Shown here: piece after piece, positions 1-5,201 of the stretch
Numbering within the stretch: position 1 is the stretch's first letter
Layout: every line of letters begins with the position of its first letter
From: Planctomycetota bacterium
GTDB taxonomy: Bacteria; Planctomycetota; GCA-002687715; DRQF01
Assembly (NCBI GenBank): GCA_024275615.1
Contig: JAJRYU010000245.1
Location: 1-5,201 of the forward strand
DNA: 5,201 nt
Direction: 5' to 3'
The notes under the pieces: generated by a model
What the model saw: the letters and a program-made list of their open reading frames with translations, nothing else
Told to the model about the DNA's origin: nothing
Database searches by the model: none
Position numbers and translations under genes: made by a program

Positions 1-320
1 AGGGGCTCAAGGTCGCCTTCCACGCCGGCAACAATTATCTTAGGTGTCGATTTTCCTTCCGGTAGGGCTTTCATCCCTCGAACGATGATCCGTGTCTGGC
101 GGACGTCTGTGCAAGCTTCACGAACTGCCGACTGGATGTCCATCATCTCGTCAGGGCGAACGTCACCAATGAATCGTATTGACAGATGGAGATTCTTCTT
201 GCTCGTCCATCTCACTGCTGCTCCGGCGAGTTGCAAAAAACCTATTTCTTGAGCAAGGCGCCTCTGAAGATTGTTCGGCAATTCAATTCCGACGAAGCAC
301 CGTAGATCGTTGCGTCCCAT
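1..320 (-). CDS. thpR: RNA 2',3'-cyclic phosphodiesterase (ThpR/LigT, 2H family), 3' end cut by window edge
   Basis: The reading frame from ATG at 320 stays open to base 1 and gives 106 codons; the C-terminal part lies outside the window. The N-terminus (LRCFVGIELP) matches the opening beta strand of ThpR, which in the family reads like LRLFVAIDLP. The stretch VRW at 36-38 followed by NLHLSIRFIGDV at 43-54 is the family hallmark and holds the first HxS/T catalytic motif (His45, Ser47). The second HxT/S motif should lie in the missing half. Family knowledge: 2H phosphoesterases of this type open 2',3'-cyclic phosphate at RNA ends to a 2'-phosphate and can join tRNA halves in vitro; they are cytoplasmic. 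The start ATG overlaps the stop of the upstream kinase gene by one base (TAATG), and no strong Shine-Dalgarno is seen, so translation is probably coupled. The physiological role is unknown in most bacteria. Confidence 0.9.
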   Translation of the reverse strand, partial: MGRNDLRCFVGIELPNNLQRRLAQEIGFLQLAGAAVRWTSKKNLHLSIRFIGDVRPDEMMDIQSAVREACTDVRQTRIIVRGMKALPEGKSTPKIIVAGVEGDLEP

Positions 321-1228
321 TAGGCATTGACATCCAGGAAATTCGAGTAGATTGCATGGCGTGAATCAATATCATCGCGAGTCAAAGTGCGAAGACGGTC
401 GAGCCCGAAATCCTCGACGTTGAAGGATGCGACGACGGTACCGTAAGACATGGCTTTCTTGATGGTCGCAAAGTTTGTGTTGCCCTCACGGGCAAGAAAT
501 CCCATCACGCCAGATGCAAACGTGTCGCCCGCGCCGGTCGGATCTTTGACTTCCTCCAAGGGAAAAGCTGGAAGAGCAAAGAATTTTTCGTGATGAAGGA
601 CGATGGCTCCATGTTCGCCCTTCTTGATGAGGACAGTTTTCGGTCCCATAGCGCTAATGTTCTTCATGGCGGCAATGAGGTTGGCATTTTCTCCCAATGC
701 TCGGGCCTCTTCATCGTTGCAAACAAGGGCGTCAACAGCCTTGAGGACACGCAGGACGTCGTCGCGGAAATTGTCAATCCAGAGGTTCATGGTATCCATC
801 ATGATGAACTTCGGCTTGTTGAGTTGCTCCGTGACACTCAGTTGGTTCGCTGGGTGATCATTGGCCAAGAGTACAAATTCTGAGTCCCTGAAGGCGTCTG
901 GAAGCTCTGGTTTGCACTCCCCCAAGACGTTGAGTTGGGTGTCGAGAGTCTCGGCAACGTCCATGCGATCGACGTACTTGCCCGACCACCGAAAGGTCTT
1001 GCCACCTTCGATTTTTCTCAGCCCCTGCAAATCAATGTTGCGGCTGCGAAAGAGTTCAAGATGTTCATCAGGAAAATCTTCGCCAATGACACCGGCGAGT
1101 CTGACCTTTGTGAAGAGGGAAGCACCCACTGAAAAATACGAGGCGGCGCCACCGAGGATATCGGCTCGATCACCAAAAGGAGTGCTTACCGAGTCCAACG
1201 CAATCGAACCAACAACAAGAAGTGTCAT
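320..1228 (-). CDS. PfkB-family carbohydrate/nucleoside kinase
   Basis: Protein of 302 residues, a normal length for the ribokinase/PfkB fold. It starts MTLLVVGSIALDSV, the typical first beta strand. It has the double-glycine region ILGGAASYFSVGASLF at about 24-39, the GEDFP turn at 49-53, a NDEEA motif at 171-175, and the diagnostic C-terminal signature DPTGAGDTFASG at 229-240, with GAGD forming the anion hole and Asp235 the expected catalytic base. The family transfers phosphate from ATP to a hydroxymethyl group of a sugar or nucleoside in the cytoplasm. The substrate cannot be read from sequence. The long conserved tail with VEDFGLDRL resembles a bacterial subfamily often annotated simply as sugar kinase. 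I chose ATG at 1228 because MTLLVVGSIA is where the fold begins and an AGAG precedes it by 8 nt; the longer frame would need a TTG at 1270. It lies 54 nt after the flippase gene and overlaps thpR by one base. Confidence 0.93.
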   Translation of the reverse strand: MTLLVVGSIALDSVSTPFGDRADILGGAASYFSVGASLFTKVRLAGVIGEDFPDEHLELFRSRNIDLQGLRKIEGGKTFRWSGKYVDRMDVAETLDTQLNVLGECKPELPDAFRDSEFVLLANDHPANQLSVTEQLNKPKFIMMDTMNLWIDNFRDDVLRVLKAVDALVCNDEEARALGENANLIAAMKNISAMGPKTVLIKKGEHGAIVLHHEKFFALPAFPLEEVKDPTGAGDTFASGVMGFLAREGNTNFATIKKAMSYGTVVASFNVEDFGLDRLRTLTRDDIDSRHAIYSNFLDVNA

Positions 1229-1282
1229 GTCTGGGTCTCTTTTGTGAAAGTCAAATTCAGGCCACGCCAAAAACTAAGGATA

Positions 1283-2437
1283 TTACTCGGTGGTCTGCCA
1301 GGCGTCATCATCGAGGTCAATCGGAATCTCGCCGTCCTTGCGGCCCATGAAAAGGAAAATTCCGCCCAAGAGGCTCCAGGCCATGGTCGACAAGCCGATG
1401 ATCACGCTCAATAATACCAAATTGCTCTTGTAAACGGGATCAGTTCCGACCGCCATGAAGACTGAAATGAAAACGTACTCTCTGACGCCCCATCCCCCGG
1501 GAAACAGGGGAATCGACGAAGCAATAAAGATGATTGGGACCGTGGCAAAGTACGTGGTAATTGAAACATTCAAGCCTAGATCCACGCCGAAGACGCAGAC
1601 CGAGCCAATGTTACAGATGTGTGAAATCGTCGACAACCCGACGGCCAAAGCGATTGTCTTTGGGTTGTTTCGATAGCCGTGGAAGGCGGCATCAAGTTTC
1701 TTGAGAATTCCGCTCATTGGAAGTTTATTCAGCAGGTCGCTGATACGAAGGCGCCTTCGTATTCGACGACTAAAGAAGCAAACAAAGAGCAGCAAACACA
1801 TGCCCAAGACACTAAAGACGACGTAACCTTGTTCCTTAAAGGTACTGAAATTCGTGAGAATGGCGATCGCTGACAGAGCAGCGAGTACAGCAAGGCCAAT
1901 AACGCGATCAACAATAACGGTTGACACGGCCTCGGAGCGCTTGCCGGGGGAGTTCTTGGCAATGATGATCGCCTTGGGAACATCGCCGCCTGTCATGCCA
2001 GGCATAAGGTTGTTCCAGAAGAACCCTACGAACGTCAACCGAAACGCGCGACCATACGTCGCTGGAATGTCCTGCGCCTGTAAGAGCGCTCGCCAGCGAG
2101 CAACCCCCAGGCAATACATGCAGAAAATGAGTGCCATCCCCAAAGCGTAGTTGCCAGGCGAGATCTTGGCAAAGGTCGTCTTGATGCCGAAACTGCGCGA
2201 CTTAATTTCGGCAGCTGGTATGGACCATTGTTTGCCGTCGGTGTCGGCCATCTTCATCTCGCCGACTTTGGCATCGAAGCCGGAAGTGATGACACCCTCA
2301 TGGACCGTGCCGTCCTTTTCGGTGATAGTGTCGCGCCAAGTCACTTGCCGACTGACCAAAAAGGCTGCAGCTGCAAGGAGGCCGATTTTCACAAGAAAGA
2401 GGAGAATTGACTTCAGTTGAGATGCATCTTGGCTCAC
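1283..2437 (-). CDS. YbhN/UPF0104-type flippase-like integral membrane protein (LPG synthase TM domain) with a soluble insert
   Basis: Protein of 384 residues with about seven to eight hydrophobic segments: roughly 11-29, 96-112, 175-196, 204-222, 261-285, 293-309, 317-331 and 338-365. It carries the motifs of the lysylphosphatidylglycerol-synthase TM family: ARWRALLQAQ (113-122), FFWNNLMPGMTGGDVPKA (139-156), VDRVIGL (176-182) and PLFPGGWGVRE (310-320). The family lacks the MprF aminoacyl-transfer domain and is thought to move or modify lipids in the cytoplasmic membrane; the exact substrate is unknown. Between the first and second membrane segments there is an unusual hydrophilic, beta-rich stretch (about 34-90). 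The C-terminus is acidic (IDLDDDAW). The start is GTG at 2437, in a GTGA overlap with the end of the DUF366 gene, and a GAGG lies 6 nt upstream, so the start is well supported and coupled to its neighbour. Confidence 0.93.
   Translation of the reverse strand: MSQDASQLKSILLFLVKIGLLAAAAFLVSRQVTWRDTITEKDGTVHEGVITSGFDAKVGEMKMADTDGKQWSIPAAEIKSRSFGIKTTFAKISPGNYALGMALIFCMYCLGVARWRALLQAQDIPATYGRAFRLTFVGFFWNNLMPGMTGGDVPKAIIIAKNSPGKRSEAVSTVIVDRVIGLAVLAALSAIAILTNFSTFKEQGYVVFSVLGMCLLLFVCFFSRRIRRRLRISDLLNKLPMSGILKKLDAAFHGYRNNPKTIALAVGLSTISHICNIGSVCVFGVDLGLNVSITTYFATVPIIFIASSIPLFPGGWGVREYVFISVFMAVGTDPVYKSNLVLLSVIIGLSTMAWSLLGGIFLFMGRKDGEIPIDLDDDAWQTTE
2192..2335 (-). other. Beta-type soluble insert in the flippase-like protein
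   Basis: Codons about 35-82 of the membrane protein encode a hydrophilic segment with the pattern DTITEKDGTVHEGVI, then an alternating polar/hydrophobic stretch, then WSIPAAEI. The arrangement DG.h.eG.h...h...h....G..h.IP...I suggests a small beta-barrel like those appended to many planctomycete proteins. It follows the first membrane helix, which places it in a loop rather than in the membrane. Typical members of the family have only a short connection there. The domain assignment is by eye. Confidence 0.5.
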
Positions 2438-3030
2438 CGGACACCTCGCACTTTTGTTGTGGCCTTGGCCATCGATGCCATCTCCATCGCAAACTGCCTG
2501 AGAACCTTCTCTGCGAACGGCTGTGTTTCAAGGCCACAATCGCAAAGTGCCCCAGTCTTTACTGGAGTCCCTTCGTTGGTGACGTTTATGCCCAAGTGTA
2601 TCAGGCAACTTACGGTGGAGACTGTAGCGATGGAAACCGTGAGTTTGCCGCCACCCAAGAAGATGTCGTCGCCTTTGCGTGTCAACCGATTTCCTACGGT
2701 CTGGGTAAGTTCCTCGACTGCGAGAAGCACCAGCAGCTTTTGTAGAAGGACAGCCCTGTCCAAACTCGGGTCAAAACTCTCAACAAGAAAATGCAACATG
2801 AGGTCCGCAGCGATAAATAGCCCATCACGTCTGTCGGCCATATCGACCATAGACTGAATTTTCACTTCCGCCGGTCCGATGAATGCGACGGCCGCGTCAC
2901 CTTGGATGCCAAATGTCTCATAGATCCAGTGTGGACGCAATTCAGCGCCAGTGTAAGGGCGCTCTGTTCCATCGAAATGAGTTTGTGGGACGACTAAGGC
3001 CAAAGTTCTACCCCAGTCTTCAACCACCAT
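2434..3030 (-). CDS. DUF366 family protein of unknown function
   Basis: Protein of 198 residues from ATG 3030, the usual length for DUF366. I recognise the family by three blocks: YTGAELRPHWIYETFGIQGD (26-45) followed by AVAFIGP; LMLHFLVESFD (77-87); and GDDIFLGGGKLTVSIAT (120-136) followed by LIHLGINVTNEGTPVKT (143-159), ending in KVRGVR. No signal peptide or membrane segment is seen, so it is probably cytoplasmic. The function of DUF366 is not established. The third block loosely recalls the core of biotin/lipoate ligases. The start is uncertain: ATG 3030 overlaps the upstream lipoprotein gene by 37 nt and has only a weak GGA 4 nt before it; TTG 3003 (10 nt overlap, GGGG about 6-7 nt upstream) would begin nearer the conserved core; TTG 3039 is less likely. 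It ends in a GTGA overlap with the flippase gene, implying coupled translation. Confidence 0.88.
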   Translation of the reverse strand: MVVEDWGRTLALVVPQTHFDGTERPYTGAELRPHWIYETFGIQGDAAVAFIGPAEVKIQSMVDMADRRDGLFIAADLMLHFLVESFDPSLDRAVLLQKLLVLLAVEELTQTVGNRLTRKGDDIFLGGGKLTVSIATVSTVSCLIHLGINVTNEGTPVKTGALCDCGLETQPFAEKVLRQFAMEMASMAKATTKVRGVR

Positions 3031-4106
3031 TCTGTCCAAGCATCGCGGTCAGTTGCGAAATCGACTTTTGTCAGTTCTTTCAAGACATCGGCAGCATTTT
3101 GGCTAATCAGTGGGTCTTCCTTTGCCATGGCAGTGATGAGATTCTCCACCGTCTTACGGCTTGGATACGCAGCTAGAGCGTGAATCATTTTCGAAGCAGC
3201 GTAAGGGTTACGTTCCAAAGGTAGCTGTGAAATCAAGGCTTCGCCAAACACCGGATCGAGGACCATTTTCATGGCCTCGGCAACATCGGCGCGGACTGTA
3301 CCATTACGATCGCGGAGCATGGATTCGGTGAGCGTCAAGACAGCGGCCTGACGCGCAATATTGAGAACACAAGGGACATAATAGGGCTCGAGTTCTGGTT
3401 GGGCGTACTGCCTGATCCAAATCGCGAAGAACTTTAGAATTGGTCGTACGACGACGCCCTTGTCCCATCGGACCTTTGTCAAGTATTCGAGCGGCCCTTG
3501 GCTTTCGGCTATGAATTGCTCAATGATCTGGGCCTTCTGACCTTCGAACCAAGCAGCCCATTCTTCTGCGTTGTCGCCGAAGTCCTGATTCGTCTTCTTC
3601 TTGAGGTCTTGGATAGCTTCGAGTTTTTGCACTTCGTCGGGAGAATCGAGCGCCAAGATCATGCCTTCGGTCCGCAGGGCTTCCCGCGCCGCAAGAAGTT
3701 TCTCCAAGGCGCCAACGACACCTTCCGGATCCTTTTCAATACTAATGAGCTGATCGTCAACCGGAGGAATCGGCATCCTTGAGAGGATAATGCCGATGAG
3801 GATGGCAGCATCGGCTTGGAGCAAGGCGCGGTCCTTTGCCGTCCCAAGAAAATTGCAAGCGTGGGAAAGACTGGCGATTGCTTGCCAAAACTTCATTTCC
3901 TCAGCAGTTGTGAGACCGGCAAATGCCTCATGTGCCAGCTGTCCTGCATCAAAGACAATGGACTTCTCTTTGAGGAATTCCCTGCCCGAAACAGGGGTGG
4001 GATCAAGAGTGGCTAGGTCAATAAGGTAGTCGTCGGTCGACTTGCAACTCACCAACATGAGCGTCAACGAGCACCAAAATGCGAGGTGGGTCAAAGTGCG
4101 GCCCAT
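2994..4106 (-). CDS. Predicted lipoprotein with HEAT-like alpha-helical repeats
   Basis: Protein of 370 residues from ATG 4106. The N-terminus is MGRTLTHLAFWCSLTLMLVSC, with a positive residue, a hydrophobic core and a lipobox LVSC ending at Cys21: a signal peptidase II site, so a lipid-anchored envelope protein. The rest is helical. The segment from about 235 to 350 has the paired-helix look of HEAT/ARM repeats (for example VRADVAEAMKMV and ASKMIHALAAYP followed by TVENLITAMA). A W-rich module occurs twice, LKKKTNQDFGDNAEEWAAW (168-186) and LKELTKVDFATDRDAWTEWW (342-361), each directly after a helical stretch. No catalytic motif is seen; HEAT arrays usually serve as binding scaffolds. ATG 4106 is preferred over the in-frame ATG 4169 because it puts the lipobox at the proper distance and has an AAGGAGG upstream. 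It is the first gene of the operon and overlaps the DUF366 gene. Confidence 0.82.
   Translation of the reverse strand: MGRTLTHLAFWCSLTLMLVSCKSTDDYLIDLATLDPTPVSGREFLKEKSIVFDAGQLAHEAFAGLTTAEEMKFWQAIASLSHACNFLGTAKDRALLQADAAILIGIILSRMPIPPVDDQLISIEKDPEGVVGALEKLLAAREALRTEGMILALDSPDEVQKLEAIQDLKKKTNQDFGDNAEEWAAWFEGQKAQIIEQFIAESQGPLEYLTKVRWDKGVVVRPILKFFAIWIRQYAQPELEPYYVPCVLNIARQAAVLTLTESMLRDRNGTVRADVAEAMKMVLDPVFGEALISQLPLERNPYAASKMIHALAAYPSRKTVENLITAMAKEDPLISQNAADVLKELTKVDFATDRDAWTEWWLKTGVELWP
3012..3083 (-). repeat. Second copy of the internal W-rich module in the HEAT-like lipoprotein
   Basis: Encodes LK..T..DF......W..WW near the C-terminus (residues about 342-365), directly after the last HEAT-like helix pair. 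Same spacing as the copy at 3534-3605. In planctomycete HEAT-repeat proteins I associate this kind of ending (LTG..FG.d...W..WW) with a capping element; that is from memory of the family and not tested here. Confidence 0.6.
3534..3605 (-). repeat. First copy of the internal W-rich module in the HEAT-like lipoprotein
   Basis: Encodes the module LK..T..DF......W..W (residues about 168-191 of the 370-residue protein). It follows a helix and precedes another charged helix. It matches the second copy at 3012-3083 in the spacing of Leu-Lys, Thr, Asp-Phe and the two Trp residues. This is a protein-level repeat; the nucleotide sequences differ. Confidence 0.6.
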
Positions 4107-4117
4107 AAGCCTTCTTT

Positions 4118-4124
4118 CCTCCTT
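4118..4124 (-). promoter_or_regulatory. Shine-Dalgarno sequence of the lipoprotein gene
   Basis: AAGGAGG on the minus strand, a full anti-SD match, 11 nt before ATG 4106. The spacing is slightly long, but a second purine run (AGAAGG) lies closer to the start. This site decides for ATG 4106 over ATG 4169, which has only AAAGG-type purines well upstream. Confidence 0.7.
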
Positions 4125-4240
4125 GGGCGCCTTGTGCAGCGCATTCCAAGGATGAGTTTGCTCAAACATAGAAAAGACCTTTGTGACCAGCTTGCCAGAC
4201 TTCGGGGACTTTGATTCACCTGAGATTCGGCGACGGGCGA

Positions 4241-4269
4241 ATTCTATGTGAGTGGTGCAGCTTTTTCAA
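4241..4269 (-). promoter_or_regulatory. Sigma70-type promoter for the minus-strand operon
   Basis: Reading the minus strand, TTGAAA (4269-4264) is followed by exactly 17 bp and then TAGAAT (4246-4241); each hexamer has five of six consensus bases. Transcription would begin near 4234 and give a leader of about 128 nt before ATG 4106. It is the only strong candidate I found upstream of the lipoprotein gene. The prediction is by consensus only. Confidence 0.6.
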
Positions 4270-4449
4270 CCAACTCGTTAAGCACCTTGGACTTAGGGCC
4301 GAAGAGGCGGCGGGATCCCCGGTGAGACCAGCAAATCTCGGCTCAGGATGCCCGATCTGTGGGATTTCGAGCAACAATGGCTCTTCAATTGAACTACCGG
4401 CAAAGGACAACGTTGATTTCGTCATGGAAGAAGTATTCAATGAGCCGAT

Positions 4450-4479
4450 TTGCCGTTGACTATGGGGAATCGATATAGT
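4450..4479 (+). promoter_or_regulatory. Candidate promoter for the TatD/EboB-like gene
   Basis: TTGCCG (4450-4455), 18 bp, TATAGT (4474-4479): four and five matches to the sigma70 hexamers. It would start transcription near 4486, about 30 nt before ATG 4517. An overlapping TTGACT (4456-4461) is too close to this -10 box to pair with it. Weak evidence. Confidence 0.3.
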
Positions 4480-4516
4480 CCAGCGACAATTCCCAAATGC
4501 CACGAAGCGAGAATTC

Positions 4517-5201
4517 ATGACCCAGAAGATTTTCGAGCCACACGCTCATATGTTCTCCCGTGTTACGGATGACTACGTCCTCATGTATCGGGACGGAATA
4601 CGGGTCGTCTTGGAGCCGGCATTTTGGCTGGGACAACCCCGGACAAACGTGGGGTCTTTCATTGACTATTTTGACACAATTCTCGGCTGGGAACGGCATC
4701 GCTCCGAACAGTTCGGGATCCATCACGTTTGCACGATGGGACTCAATCCCAGAGAAGCCAACGATGATCGTGTCAACGATGCCGTGATGGAGGTACTCCC
4801 GCGATACTTGGAAAAGAACTCTGTGGTCGGTGTGGGGGAAATTGGCCTCGATGACATGACCGCGAAGGAAGAAAAGTACTTCGCGCTTCAGATTCAATTG
4901 GCAATCGAGCACGATCTGCCGATCCTGATTCACACCCCCCACCGCAACAAAAAAGCCGGCTTCGATCGTTGTTTGGCTATGGTCAAGGAATCTGGCATCG
5001 CCATGGAGCGAGTCTTGATTGATCATGGCAATGAGGAGACCGTTCGCATCACTCATGAAAGCGGTGCGATGCAGGGTTTTTCAATCTACCCAAATACTAA
5101 AATGACGCCCAAGCGCATGGTGAGCGTTTTACAAGAATTTGGCGTGCAGAACATGATCATCAACAGCGCTTGCGATTGGGGTGTTAGTGATCCTCTCAGT
5201 G
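4517..5201 (+). CDS. eboB: TatD-family metal-dependent hydrolase, EboB-like, 3' end cut by window edge
   Basis: Frame open from ATG 4517 to the edge: 228 complete codons of a protein normally near 280 residues or more. The amidohydrolase TIM-barrel ligands are in order: HxH at His9/His11 (FEPHAHM), Glu108 in GEIGLDD, His139 in ILIHTPHR, His170 in LIDHGNEE, and Asp220 in NSACDWGVSDP. The segments TDDY (17-20), LEPAFWLGQPRTNVGSF (32-48), LGWER (56-60) and GLNPREAND (75-83) are, in my recollection, specific to EboB-type proteins and absent from ordinary TatD DNases. The ebo cluster is linked to precursor export to the periplasm in scytonemin-making cyanobacteria and to nematode deterrence in a Pseudomonas; EboB's own reaction is unknown. 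The start fits family N-termini, though the SD (GCGAG) is weak. It is divergent from the operon on its left and no eboA is seen upstream. An uncharacterised TatD paralogue outside an ebo cluster is the main alternative. Confidence 0.88.
   Translation, partial: MTQKIFEPHAHMFSRVTDDYVLMYRDGIRVVLEPAFWLGQPRTNVGSFIDYFDTILGWERHRSEQFGIHHVCTMGLNPREANDDRVNDAVMEVLPRYLEKNSVVGVGEIGLDDMTAKEEKYFALQIQLAIEHDLPILIHTPHRNKKAGFDRCLAMVKESGIAMERVLIDHGNEETVRITHESGAMQGFSIYPNTKMTPKRMVSVLQEFGVQNMIINSACDWGVSDPLS

Larger units (their letters stand above)
4107..4516. other. Divergent intergenic region (about 410 bp) between the operon and the ebo-like gene
   Basis: Contains the minus-strand promoter and leader and a weaker plus-strand promoter candidate. 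I see no convincing gene. A plus-strand frame (4211-4459, TTG start) has two CxxC pairs but poor start signals; a minus-strand frame (4216-4518) has no recognisable domain. No tRNA, strong hairpin terminator or long repeat was found by eye. Confidence 0.6.

Noticed and set aside
1229..1270. Longer kinase form starting at TTG 1270
   Set aside because: It adds 14 residues before the normal first beta strand; ATG 1228 fits family N-termini and has a purine-rich site upstream.
1229..1282. Possible terminator between the flippase and kinase genes
   Set aside because: The 54-nt gap holds short T runs but no stable GC-rich hairpin before them; the genes are more likely read together.
2417..2857. 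Plus-strand frame of 146 codons opposite the DUF366 gene
   Set aside because: Antisense to a gene with clear family motifs, with no recognisable domain of its own.
4107..4169. Longer lipoprotein form starting at ATG 4169
   Set aside because: It would place 21 charged and polar residues before the signal peptide; ATG 4106 has AAGGAGG upstream and a correctly placed lipobox.
4216..4518. Minus-strand frame of 100 codons upstream of the lipoprotein gene
   Set aside because: No domain and low-complexity composition. It reads through the predicted promoter, and its start is only the palindromic CATG of the EboB-like gene start.
4460..5056. Long minus-strand open frame (198 codons) opposite the EboB-like gene
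   Set aside because: It matches no family I recognise and lies antisense to a frame with clear TatD/EboB motifs; it is a shadow.

Overview
The window shows six protein genes and one divergent promoter region. No rRNA, tRNA, CRISPR array, insertion sequence or long repeat is visible. Five genes lie head to tail on the minus strand (4106 down to 1) and look like one operon. They are a lipoprotein with HEAT-like helices, a DUF366 protein, a YbhN/UPF0104-type flippase-like membrane protein, a PfkB-family sugar/nucleoside kinase and the 5' part of an RNA 2',3'-cyclic phosphodiesterase (thpR). Three of the four junctions overlap (37, 4 and 1 nt) and the fourth gap is 54 nt, so co-transcription is likely.

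On the plus strand, from 4517 to the right edge, is the beginning of a TatD-superfamily metal hydrolase. It most resembles EboB of the widely distributed ebo (edb) cluster. In cyanobacteria that cluster has been linked to export of scytonemin precursors. The remaining ebo genes (UbiA-like prenyltransferase, dehydroquinate-synthase-like, TIM-barrel and phosphatase-like genes) would be expected just beyond the right edge, but this is not visible here.

The two units are separated by about 410 bp (4107-4516). This region carries a near-consensus sigma70-type promoter for the minus-strand operon (TTGAAA, 17 bp, TAGAAT), followed by a leader of about 128 nt and a strong Shine-Dalgarno sequence. A weaker plus-strand promoter candidate lies upstream of the hydrolase.

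Organism: a free-living bacterium with roughly balanced base composition. The HEAT-like lipoprotein contains twice a W-rich module (T..DF......W..W), and the flippase has a DG..h.G.h...IP.. beta-type insert. I associate both patterns with planctomycete or related PVC-group proteins. This placement is inference, not proof.

How the genes fit together: the lipoprotein and flippase are envelope proteins, the kinase and ThpR are cytoplasmic housekeeping-type enzymes, and DUF366 has no known function. No single pathway joining the five is evident. The conserved DUF366/flippase/lipoprotein grouping and the adjacent ebo-type gene are the parts most worth following.
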